A stretch of 64,000 nt of DNA from Cohnella sp. SGD-V74 (GTDB lineage Bacteria > Bacillota > Bacilli > Paenibacillales > Paenibacillaceae): positions 186,001 to 250,000 of the forward strand of contig NZ_PVYW01000001.1 in the NCBI RefSeq assembly GCF_003001675.1. Reading direction: 5' to 3'. The notes beneath the pieces are model-generated. The model ran no database searches and had not been told where the DNA came from. It saw only the letters and a list, made by a program, of their open reading frames with translations. Made by a program: the position numbers and the translations under genes. Of this stretch, positions 53,404-61,527 are shown in pieces. Position 1 is the first letter of the stretch; each line of letters opens with the position of its first letter.

Positions 53404-54813
53404 TCAGACGTCTTTGTTTAAATTCGCCGGGCTTCCCGGAATTTCCTTTACGACGATGCGGGTTCCGTCCACCGCCGTCACCTGGACCGCTCTGCCCGAC
53501 TCGACGAATTCCCCGGATGTAATGACGTCAAGCCTCTGGCCGCCGATTTCGGCGATTCCCGAGGGGCGCAGCAGCGATACGGCCGTACCGGTCTGCCCGA
53601 CCCAATGCTCGCGCGACTCCTGAGGGACGAAGCCTTTGTCCGCAGTCAGCGAATCCTTCAGAATGAACCGGTTCCACACGCCCCGCCTGCGGAAAACGTA
53701 CACGACGATGCCGACGACAACCGCCGCCACGAGGACCGCGATGCCGAGCGTCCGCAGCGCATTGCCCGTATCGTAAGCCCCCATCGTAATGCCGACGATA
53801 ACGGATATAGTACCGAGTATGCCCAAAATTCCGAAGCTTGGAACGAAAATCTCGAGTACGAGCAGGCCGATGCCGAGCAGGAATACGACCAGCGATTCCA
53901 TTCCGGCGAAGCCGGCGATCGATTGCCCGAAGAAATACAGCCCGAAGGCGATCAGCCCGGTAATGCCGGGAGCCCCGAAGCCGGGCACGAGCAATTCGAT
54001 GGCGATGCCCGCAATCCCGATAACGAGCAGCAGCAAGCTGATGCCGGGAGAGGTGAGGAACTCCGACACGCGCTCCGCAAGCGACGGCTTGACTTCAACG
54101 ATCGTTCGATCCGACAACCCTTTCCAAGCGACCACTTCTTCGACCGTGCTCGCCAGCTTGTCGGCGTACCCGACCTTAAACGCATTTTCCGCGCTAAGCG
54201 AAATAATCTGTCCTTGACTGCTCTTCTCCCCGATCTCCTCCATCTCGACGACCCGATTCGGATCGACCATGCCGATGGCGATGTTCGGATTGCGCCCGTT
54301 CATCTCGGCCGCCGAACGCATCTGCTCGCTCCAGAACGAGACGAGCTTCGGATTTTCGACCGCGTTGCCCGCTCCGTCCACGATCATGGCCGCGCCGATC
54401 GTCGAGCCCGGAGCCATCGCGATGCCTCCGGCGTTCAGGGACAGATAAGCGCCGGCGGATGCCGCCTTGCCCGTAACGAAGGCGACCGTCGGAACGGACG
54501 CTTCGCGAATGCGCTTGCCGATATCTTCGGCCGTATCCAGTCGGCCGCCGGGCGTGTCGACGTCGAGAATGACGAGGGACGCTTTCGCTTCTTCGGCTTC
54601 GTTAAGCGCCCGCTCGAGGAACGAGGCCAGTCCGCTCTGCACCGTCTGCTGGACGGGAATGACGTACACGGAGCCTGCCGAAGGCGTCTCTGCCGCCCGG
54701 GCAACGCCCGACGCGATCCCCAGCAGTTGGAAGACGCCCAGCAGCGCCAGCGCGGCAAGCCCGATCCGCGCTCTCCACGGCATTCGAGCCTTCCGTAATG
54801 TCGTAACGCCCAT
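53404..54813 (-). CDS. nfeD: NfeD family membrane-bound serine protease-like protein
   Basis: A 469-residue long-form NfeD (YqeZ). It has a signal/anchor segment, a ClpP-like domain with the Ser in GKAASAGAYLSL and the Lys region, four membrane helices (about 235-355) and a C-terminal OB-fold domain. It works with FloA in membrane organisation. The rpsU-yqeY unit lies upstream. Confidence 0.93.
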   Translation of the reverse strand: MGVTTLRKARMPWRARIGLAALALLGVFQLLGIASGVARAAETPSAGSVYVIPVQQTVQSGLASFLERALNEAEEAKASLVILDVDTPGGRLDTAEDIGKRIREASVPTVAFVTGKAASAGAYLSLNAGGIAMAPGSTIGAAMIVDGAGNAVENPKLVSFWSEQMRSAAEMNGRNPNIAIGMVDPNRVVEMEEIGEKSSQGQIISLSAENAFKVGYADKLASTVEEVVAWKGLSDRTIVEVKPSLAERVSEFLTSPGISLLLLVIGIAGIAIELLVPGFGAPGITGLIAFGLYFFGQSIAGFAGMESLVVFLLGIGLLVLEIFVPSFGILGILGTISVIVGITMGAYDTGNALRTLGIAVLVAAVVVGIVVYVFRRRGVWNRFILKDSLTADKGFVPQESREHWVGQTGTAVSLLRPSGIAEIGGQRLDVITSGEFVESGRAVQVTAVDGTRIVVKEIPGSPANLNKDV

Positions 54814-54901
54814 ACTTTTCCATCCTCCTTATCTGAATCATCCCACATACTCTATATTACGATTCGACAACCGATACGTTTCATTCCTGCCAAAAGAGGT
54901 T

Positions 54902-55120
54902 GTTCAAAAAGTCCGCTTTTGATCACGAAGTATCTCGGGATGCGGATTCGACATCGAATCTTGAATTCAGCCGGTTCTTCCGGTACTCACGTAGATTTGA
55001 CTACGCTAAGCGATCGCTTCCTCATAACCGGTCTTCATCCAACCTTCCAGGATGCATGGGCGAGCAGTTCGCCGTAAGGCGAACGACCAGCCTCGGTGCT
55101 GAAAACCGGACTTTTTGAAC
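54902..55120. repeat. Longer copy (219 bp) of the dispersed repeat
   Basis: Both ends match the family (GTTCAAAAAGTCCGCTTTTGATC and GGTGCTGAAAACCGGAC). Between the CATCCAACCTT and the CTCGGTG parts it carries about 52 additional bases containing an AGTTCGCC-GTAA-GGCGAAC hairpin. The flank AGAGGTT matches other copies. Confidence 0.85.
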
Positions 55121-55138
55121 ACGCACTAAAAGCAAAAA

Positions 55139-55159
55139 GCACCCCCATTGCGGGAGTGC
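55139..55159 (-). terminator. Terminator of the rpsU-yqeY unit
   Basis: Stem GCACTCCC/GGGGGTGC (one wobble), followed by TTTTTGCTTTT on the minus strand. Confidence 0.88.
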
Positions 55160-55177
55160 CTGTCTGTCATGTCCGGA

Positions 55178-55621
55178 TTATTGCAGAGATTGCTGGACGA
55201 TTGCGTTGACGAGCTTGCCGTCTGCAACGCCTTTCACCTTGGGCATAAGCGCGCCCATCAATTTCCCGAGGTCGGCTTTAGAAGAAGCACCGGTTTCTTG
55301 CATGGTCTGTACAACGATTGCTTTGATTTCTTCTTCTGTAAGCTGTCGCGGTAGATATTCGGAGATGATCTCAATTTCTGCCCTGACATTGCTTACGAGA
55401 TCTTCCCGGCCGCCCTTCTCGAAGTCCAGCAGGGAATCGCGTCGTTGCTTGAGTTCACGGCTCAATATATTAAGCGTCTCGTTATCGTCAAGCGGCCGGC
55501 GCAGCTCGATTTCATGATTTTTGATCGATGCCCGAACCATGCGAATCGTCTGGAGACGAAATTTCTCCCCAGCCTTCATCGCTTGCTTCATGTCATCATT
55601 CAATCGCTCCGCAAGATTCAT
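55178..55621 (-). CDS. yqeY: GatB/YqeY domain protein
   Basis: A 147-residue helical protein with the tRNA-contact domain also found at the end of GatB (NLAERLNDDMKQAMKAG at the start and SKADLGKLMGALMPKVKGVADG near the end). The role is not established. It is 15 bases after rpsU, an old Bacilli pair. Confidence 0.94.
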   Translation of the reverse strand: MNLAERLNDDMKQAMKAGEKFRLQTIRMVRASIKNHEIELRRPLDDNETLNILSRELKQRRDSLLDFEKGGREDLVSNVRAEIEIISEYLPRQLTEEEIKAIVVQTMQETGASSKADLGKLMGALMPKVKGVADGKLVNAIVQQSLQ

Positions 55622-55636
55622 GAGTGCGGATTCCTC

Positions 55637-55810
55637 CTAGTACTTCCGTTTACGCGCAGCTTCGGATTTCAGCTTCCGTTTCACGCTTGGCTTTTCGTAA
55701 TGTTTACGTTTCTTCACTTCCGCGAGAACGCCATCTTTGGCAATGGAACGCTTGAAGCGGCGGAGTGCAGCGTCGATTGTTTCATTTTTTCGTACTTTTG
55801 TTTCGGCCAC
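55637..55810 (-). CDS. rpsU: 30S ribosomal protein S21
   Basis: A 57-residue basic protein (starting with GTG, read as Met, then [20 protein letters not shown]). The GTG at 55810 follows GGAGGGAGGG. The frame is open upstream but that part is not coding. Confidence 0.96.
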   Translation of the reverse strand: MAETKVRKNETIDAALRRFKRSIAKDGVLAEVKKRKHYEKPSVKRKLKSEAARKRKY

Positions 55811-55857
55811 CTGTTTTCCCTCCCTCCGCAACAGACCCAACACGGTTATCAAACTAT

Positions 55858-55887
55858 ATTATATGTGATGAGGAAAGGCAGTGTCAA
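55858..55887 (-). promoter_or_regulatory. Promoter of rpsU-yqeY
   Basis: Perfect TTGACA and TATAAT with an 18-base spacer on the minus strand, about 50 bases upstream of the rpsU start. Confidence 0.85.
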
Positions 55888-55960
55888 CTTGGGCCGAGCA
55901 ATAAATACGAAACGTTCGGCGCTAAGTTTTTCCTTCGCTCAAAACTCCGGATTATCGACT

Positions 55961-56317
55961 TTAACCTTGCCCCTGCGCGTTCAGCGGACCCAGCGTCTCG
56001 CCGCCGAGAATGTGCCAGTGGATATGGAACACCACCTGCCCGGAATCGCGTCCGCAGTTGTTGATCAGACGGTAGCCGGACTCCCCAAGGCCCGCTTCTT
56101 GGGCGATCGTCTTGGCGGACAGCAGCAAATGTCCGAGCAACGCTTGATCTTCCGGCTCGCAGTCGTTCATCGTCGCGATGTGCTTCTTGGGAATGACGAG
56201 CAGATGAACCGGAGCCTGCGGCTGAATGTCGTGAAAAGCGTAGACGAGATCGTCTTCGTACACTTTGCGGGAAGGAATCGTTCCTTCGACGATTTTGCAA
56301 AATAAACAATCCGACAC
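55961..56317 (-). CDS. HIT family nucleotide-binding protein
   Basis: A 118-residue histidine-triad hydrolase, likely acting on adenosine phosphoramidates or dinucleotides. It has CLFC and the triad HIHWH (98-102). I chose the GTG at 56317, which gives the typical MSDCLFCKI start and has AAGGGG nine bases before it; another GTG at 56326 is in frame. It stands upstream of rpsU on the same strand. Confidence 0.92.
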   Translation of the reverse strand: MSDCLFCKIVEGTIPSRKVYEDDLVYAFHDIQPQAPVHLLVIPKKHIATMNDCEPEDQALLGHLLLSAKTIAQEAGLGESGYRLINNCGRDSGQVVFHIHWHILGGETLGPLNAQGQG

Positions 56318-56436
56318 TGGACGCACCCCTTAACGATTTGGCATATGCATCCATCATACCGCATCGGCCCCCTCCCCGTCCAATGGACAAGGACCTGCGG
56401 CTGTCGCCGCAGGCCCCTGCCGCTCGGGCTTGCCGT

Positions 56437-56838
56437 TTACCAGTAGTACGGCAACAGGGAGATCGCCGCCAAACCGGCCAGCGGCAAAATCAGCCTGTTG
56501 AACCTGCGCGGACGGTAAGGGTAGAACCCTCCTCCGAACGGCGGATAGAACGGCGGCGGGAAAAATCCGCGCATCGGCTCCACCGAGCCCGGAACGGCCA
56601 GACACAGCCACTCGTCGTCTACGTGCTCCACGATGCCGTCGTAACAGAACCCGTCCGCGGCCTGAACTTCGACATAACGGTGCATATGGGATTCGCACGT
56701 CTTTTTCGTCACGTTCTTGGCGACCGGCTTCGGCATAGGCATCGGATGGCTTCCGTGATGCCCTTTGGGCGCATGCTCCTGCGCGGGTTTCGGCGCAGGC
56801 TGCGGAGCCGGTTGCGGCGTCGGCTTTGCTTTTTCCAT
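56437..56838 (-). CDS. Proline-rich protein with a central SH3-like part
   Basis: A 133-residue protein. The first 50 residues are rich in Pro, Ala, Lys and His (PQPAPQPAPKPAQEHAPKG). Residues of about 55-85 (RYVEVQAADGFCYDGIVEHV, then DDEWLCLAV) resemble a small SH3- or Lsm-like barrel. The end has aromatic and Pro residues (FFPPPFYPPFGGGFYPYRP) and one hydrophobic segment. The ATG follows AAGGAGAG. Similar spore formers have such proteins, but I know no function. Confidence 0.6.
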   Translation of the reverse strand: MEKAKPTPQPAPQPAPKPAQEHAPKGHHGSHPMPMPKPVAKNVTKKTCESHMHRYVEVQAADGFCYDGIVEHVDDEWLCLAVPGSVEPMRGFFPPPFYPPFGGGFYPYRPRRFNRLILPLAGLAAISLLPYYW

Positions 56839-56929
56839 GAGCATTCTCTCCTTGGGCGCCTGTTTCCCCAACATCATATGCGAACATGGGCGAATGGCTA
56901 CATGGAAACGCGCAAAATGGGCTCGGACG

Positions 56930-57568
56930 TCAACTCCGGCCGCTCAAGGCCGAAGCGAGCTCGCGAAGCTTGACGGACGCTTGGAGAGCGTGCGGCTTCC
57001 ACTCGCCCAGCGTCGTCATCTGGCGGAACCCGGCTTCGCCCGAAGGGGCGCGGAACCCTTTCAGCGCTTCTTCGATGTCTGCCGCGCCGTCCCGGACGTC
57101 CGTCAGAAAAGCGATTTCCGCGTCCGTCAGCGGAGCGCCGCTCTCGCCGATCGTCGCCAGCGGGCTTTCCGCCCCGATGACGGCGTTCGCCGCCTCGAGA
57201 ATCGGCTTGGACGCCTCCTCGCGGGATTGCCCCGACGCTGCGCTCTCGGCCTCGATAAATAGGGCGAGCGCTTCCGAGCCCGACAATCTGGCCTCGGCGA
57301 GCTGCTTGGCGGCGCGTATTCTCTCCGCTTCCGTCTTCGCGACGAGGAATCCTTCGGAGCCGTCGCGAAGACGTTCCGCGAACAGCTGCGCGTGCACGTA
57401 CCGCTCGGCGAGGCGCTGTCCGCGGTCGGTTTTGAGCGACTGCTCCTCCAGCATGTATTTCGAATACCCCAGTATGACCAGCGTCATCAGAACGACGATC
57501 GCGATCAGCATCCCGCCTATCGTATACGAGATTTGCTTTTTGCTTTTGTTTTCGGCGTTGGCCGACAT
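56930..57568 (-). CDS. Single-span membrane protein, helical extracytoplasmic part
   Basis: A 212-residue protein with one N-terminal membrane segment (about 14-34) and a long helical, Ala/Glu-rich outer part; the layout recalls the sensor module of methyl-accepting proteins without any signalling domain. I do not recognise a family. It lies 35 bases after addA, so it may be co-transcribed with addBA. Confidence 0.55.
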   Translation of the reverse strand: MSANAENKSKKQISYTIGGMLIAIVVLMTLVILGYSKYMLEEQSLKTDRGQRLAERYVHAQLFAERLRDGSEGFLVAKTEAERIRAAKQLAEARLSGSEALALFIEAESAASGQSREEASKPILEAANAVIGAESPLATIGESGAPLTDAEIAFLTDVRDGAADIEEALKGFRAPSGEAGFRQMTTLGEWKPHALQASVKLRELASALSGRS

Positions 57569-57603
57569 GGCTCATCCTCCTGCAACTTTTTTGTTTCGAC
57601 GGT

Positions 57604-60600
57604 TCAGGTTACACGAACGACATGGCCTCCGTCGAAGAAGTAGACGTACGTTTCCTTGACCGGCATGCCCGCGATTCCGCTCGCCGCTTCGGCGTACCGC
57701 TCCACTTGGAACCGGTGCTTCTCCGCCGCTTCGTCGGCATTCCGCCCTTTCAGCGCGTCCGTCTTATAGTCGACGAGCACGAGTCCGTCTTCCTCTTCGA
57801 ACAAGCAGTCGATAACCCCCTGTATGATTACGGTTTCCCCCGCTTCCGGTTTCAGCGCCCCGGGGTGGAGAGCGGCGGCGTCCAGCCCGTACGTGAACGG
57901 AACCTCGCGCCACACCCTGGCCGAACCGCGCATTCTTTCGTACAGAGAAGAGCCGCAGAACGCCGCCACGGAAGCCGCCTCGATGCCCGCTCTCTGCTCG
58001 GCCGACAAAATCCGCCTTTCAACAAGCCGGCCAAGCATCTCTTCGATTCGTCCGAGGGACGCGTCCCCGCCGAGCGGCAGATGCTGCATGACGAGATGGT
58101 ACGCCGTTCCCCGTTCGGCCGGAGTCAGCTGCTTGGCGGACATGAACCGCGGACGGCGAAGCCGGAACGCGGCCGCGGACGGCTGCGGCTCCTCTTCTTC
58201 CGCCAGCCGCTCGCGCCATTCGTCGGGCACGCCCTCCGTCTCTGCCGCCGGAACGGGCGGAAAGGCCGGCAGCGCGGCTCCGTCGCGGCGAAGCTTCAGC
58301 GCCGTAATCGACGTTTTCGCCGCCACTTGAGATGCAGTCTCGTGCGGATAGCGCCAAGACAGCGCTCGATCGATCCGCTCGGCCAGACGGAAGGCTCCCG
58401 CTCCGACCGGCTCTCCGCTGACGACGGCGTTCCACAGCCGATCCTCGTCCGGAGCAGCCTCCTTCGCTTCGGACGTGCGCAGCGTATAAGCCGAAGACGG
58501 CTCGACGCGGAAGATCCATCTGTTCGAAGGATCGGCATGCCCGTCCGCCAGCATCGCAGCCGGACCGAGCCAGTCCAAATACTTGGCGGCTGCGGCGACC
58601 GCGTGCGGAGGCAGGCCGTCCTCGGCCATCGCGGCCGTTTCGGCCCATTGCTCCCGCATCTTGAACGCGTCCTTGCTCGTCCCGATCAGATACAGCTTCT
58701 CCTTCGGCCGGGTCAGCGTGACGTACAGCACGCGCATCTCTTCGGCCAACATCTCGGCCGCAAGCTTCCTGCGGATGGCCAGCTGCGGAAGCGTCGGATA
58801 GGTGACCCGGGTGTCGCGCTCGTACACCCGCGGACCGAAGCCGAGCTTCTTGTGCTTCAGGAACGCTCCGTTCAAGTCCCGGCGGTTGAAATTACGGCCG
58901 AGCCCCGCCGCGAACACGACGGGAAATTCAAGCCCTTTGCTCCGGTGGATCGAGACGATCCGGACGACGTTCTCGCTCTCGCCGAGCGCTCTTGCCGCCC
59001 CCAGATCCGCGCCGGTATCGCGCATCCGGCCGAGAAACCGCAGGAAGCGGAACAGCCCGCGGAACCGGGAGGAACGCTCGTACTGGACCGCGCGGTCCAC
59101 GAGCGCCCGAAGGTTCGCCTGACGCTGCCCGCCCCCGGGCAAGCCGCCGACGAAGTCGTAGTAGCCGGTCTCCCGGTACAGCATCCACAGCAGATCGCCG
59201 AGCGGCTCCCTTCTGGCGAAATCGCGCCACTCCTCCAGCTTGCGCAGAAAATCCGCCAAGGCGCGGCGAACGTCCGGTCCCAGCAGCGCCGCGGCTTCCT
59301 CGCCGCCGCGAGCGGCCTCTGTCGCCGCCTCCCAGAACGGACTCCGCCTGCGCGCGAGTCGGATGCGCGCCAAGTCCTCGGCCGATAGGCCGCCGATCGG
59401 CGAGCGCAGCACGCCCGCGAGCGGAATGTCCTGGCGCGGATTGTCGATGACGGACAGCAGCGACAGCACGGTGTCCACTTCCGTCGCCGCGAAATATCCG
59501 GTCGCCAGATCCGCGTACGCCGGAATGCCGGCCGCCTTCAGCTCCTCGATGATCGTCGGAGCCAGCGCGGACACCGCCCGCAGCAAAATAACGATGTCCC
59601 GATACTGCACCGGCCGGTGCAGCTTCGCTTTGGCGTCGTATACCGCGAACGGCGGCCGCTGATCTTCCTCGCCGCCCGTTCCCATCAGCTTGCGGATCTC
59701 GTCCGCGATGCACCTCGCTTCGAGCTGCGCCGCTTCCAGGTCCTCCGTCTCCTCGGAGCCGCCTTCTTCGGCGCCCGCCTCGTCTTCCGGCGCGCTCCCG
59801 GCATCCGGCCCTGCCGGCTGCTGCGGGGCGTCCTCCCCGTCTTCGCTCGTCCTCGATGCGGCTCTGTCCAGCAAAATCATCTCGACGGCGTACGGATTCG
59901 GCCCCCCCGGTTCGACTTCGGGGTAGCCGTCGCTGTATTTCAGCTCCGCCTGCTCGTCGTAATCCATCTCCCCGACCGGCTCGCGCATGATGAGCCGGAA
60001 GACGTGGTTGGCCGCCGCGAGAATTTCCCTGCGGCTGCGGAAGTTGCGCGCCAGGTCGATGCGCAGCCCCGACTCGCCCTCCAGGCTTCCGGCATCCGTC
60101 ATCTCCGGTCCGTAAGGCGCGTAAGTTTTGTACTTCTCCAGAAACAGCCCCGGCTCCGCCAGACGGAACCGATAGATGCTCTGCTTGACGTCTCCCACCA
60201 TAAACACGTTGCCGGGATCTCGCCTGGCGATCAACGACACGATCGCTTCCTGAACCTCGTTCGTATCCTGGTATTCGTCGAGGTAGATTTCCGCGAACCG
60301 GTCGCGAAAGCCGAGCGCCGCAAGCGAAGGAGCGCTGTTGTCCGGGGTCGAGGAAGCGTCGCGCAAAATGCGCAGCGCGTAATGCTCCAGATCCCCGAAG
60401 TCCAGCAGCCCTTTCGCCCGCTTCGCCTGCTCGTAGCGCTCTCCGAACCGGATCGCCAGCTCGGCCAGGCTCTCCATCTCCGGAGCCAGCTCGCGCAGCT
60501 CCTCGGCGTATTGCTCCGGCGTGCGGACGAGCCACTCCTCGGCCAGCTTGCCGGCCGCTTTCTTCGCCGAATCCCGCAGCGATTTGACCCGCTCGATCAG

Positions 60601-61527
60601 CGCCGGGTCGTACTCGTCGCCTTTGCACGCCTTCAGCCTGCCGAACCGGATGCCGGCTACGGCGGCCTGCCACGCTTCCCACGAGCCTGACGCGAACGCC
60701 GCCGACGCTTGCTCCAGGCCGTCGATGTCGGCGAAGAGCGTCTCGATGTACGGCTCCGGCCCTCCCTGCTCATGGGCGACCCGAAGCGCGACGCGCAGCA
60801 GCTGCAGCGCGCCCTGAAGCAGCAGCGCCGCATCGTCGCGCAAGCTCTTGACCCAGAGCGAGCCGAGCAGCTCCTCTGCGTCCGCCGCTCGGAACCGCGC
60901 AGCCGTCTCGCGCAGCCAATGCTCCGGCCACGGGTGGCTTCCCGCGAATTCGTGCAGCTCGAGCACGAGCCGGTGAAGCGGCTCGTCGCTGCGCTCGCCG
61001 CCGAACCGGTCGGCAAGGGCGGCCATTTCGCCGTCCCCGCCCTCGGCCGCGTACCGCTCCTCGAACAACTCGTCGAGCGTATCCATCCGCAGCAGTCCCG
61101 CCTCGGTGTCGTTGGCCATCCGGAAGCCCGGATCGAGCTCGATGAGAGGCGCGTAGCGCTCCACCACTTCCAGGCAGAACGAATGCAGCGTCGTCACCGA
61201 AGCCCGCGGCAGCAGCGCGATCTGCCGTCGCAGATGCTTCGAGTCCGGATTCCGCTCCAGCGCGTCCTCGAGCGCATGGCGAATCCGCTCCTTCATTTCC
61301 GCAGCCGCCGCTTTCGTGAACGTCGCGACGAGCATCGCGTCCACGTCCAGCGGGCGGCTCTCGTCGGCGATGCGCGATATGATCCTTTCGACGAGCACCG
61401 CGGTTTTGCCGGAGCCTGCGGCGGCGGCCACGAGCAGATTCGAGCCTTCCGCCGCGATCGCCGCCCACTGCTCGTCCGTCCAACGGCTTTCCGCCGGTTT
61501 CTCCGGCCATTGTTGCCATTGCTTCAC
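57604..61527 (-). CDS. addA: ATP-dependent helicase/nuclease subunit A
   Basis: The 1307-residue helicase-nuclease of the AddAB complex, which resects double-strand breaks to Chi sites. Walker A is AAAGSGKT (35-42), followed by UvrD-type motifs (YLDEYQDTNEVQ, GDVKQSIYRFR, SIHRSKGLEFP) and the C-terminal RecB-type nuclease with LVDYKTDAL. It is larger than the B. subtilis protein (about 1230) because of acidic inserts. The start overlaps addB by four bases. Confidence 0.97.
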   Translation of the reverse strand: MKQWQQWPEKPAESRWTDEQWAAIAAEGSNLLVAAAAGSGKTAVLVERIISRIADESRPLDVDAMLVATFTKAAAAEMKERIRHALEDALERNPDSKHLRRQIALLPRASVTTLHSFCLEVVERYAPLIELDPGFRMANDTEAGLLRMDTLDELFEERYAAEGGDGEMAALADRFGGERSDEPLHRLVLELHEFAGSHPWPEHWLRETAARFRAADAEELLGSLWVKSLRDDAALLLQGALQLLRVALRVAHEQGGPEPYIETLFADIDGLEQASAAFASGSWEAWQAAVAGIRFGRLKACKGDEYDPALIERVKSLRDSAKKAAGKLAEEWLVRTPEQYAEELRELAPEMESLAELAIRFGERYEQAKRAKGLLDFGDLEHYALRILRDASSTPDNSAPSLAALGFRDRFAEIYLDEYQDTNEVQEAIVSLIARRDPGNVFMVGDVKQSIYRFRLAEPGLFLEKYKTYAPYGPEMTDAGSLEGESGLRIDLARNFRSRREILAAANHVFRLIMREPVGEMDYDEQAELKYSDGYPEVEPGGPNPYAVEMILLDRAASRTSEDGEDAPQQPAGPDAGSAPEDEAGAEEGGSEETEDLEAAQLEARCIADEIRKLMGTGGEEDQRPPFAVYDAKAKLHRPVQYRDIVILLRAVSALAPTIIEELKAAGIPAYADLATGYFAATEVDTVLSLLSVIDNPRQDIPLAGVLRSPIGGLSAEDLARIRLARRRSPFWEAATEAARGGEEAAALLGPDVRRALADFLRKLEEWRDFARREPLGDLLWMLYRETGYYDFVGGLPGGGQRQANLRALVDRAVQYERSSRFRGLFRFLRFLGRMRDTGADLGAARALGESENVVRIVSIHRSKGLEFPVVFAAGLGRNFNRRDLNGAFLKHKKLGFGPRVYERDTRVTYPTLPQLAIRRKLAAEMLAEEMRVLYVTLTRPKEKLYLIGTSKDAFKMREQWAETAAMAEDGLPPHAVAAAAKYLDWLGPAAMLADGHADPSNRWIFRVEPSSAYTLRTSEAKEAAPDEDRLWNAVVSGEPVGAGAFRLAERIDRALSWRYPHETASQVAAKTSITALKLRRDGAALPAFPPVPAAETEGVPDEWRERLAEEEEPQPSAAAFRLRRPRFMSAKQLTPAERGTAYHLVMQHLPLGGDASLGRIEEMLGRLVERRILSAEQRAGIEAASVAAFCGSSLYERMRGSARVWREVPFTYGLDAAALHPGALKPEAGETVIIQGVIDCLFEEEDGLVLVDYKTDALKGRNADEAAEKHRFQVERYAEAASGIAGMPVKETYVYFFDGGHVVRVT

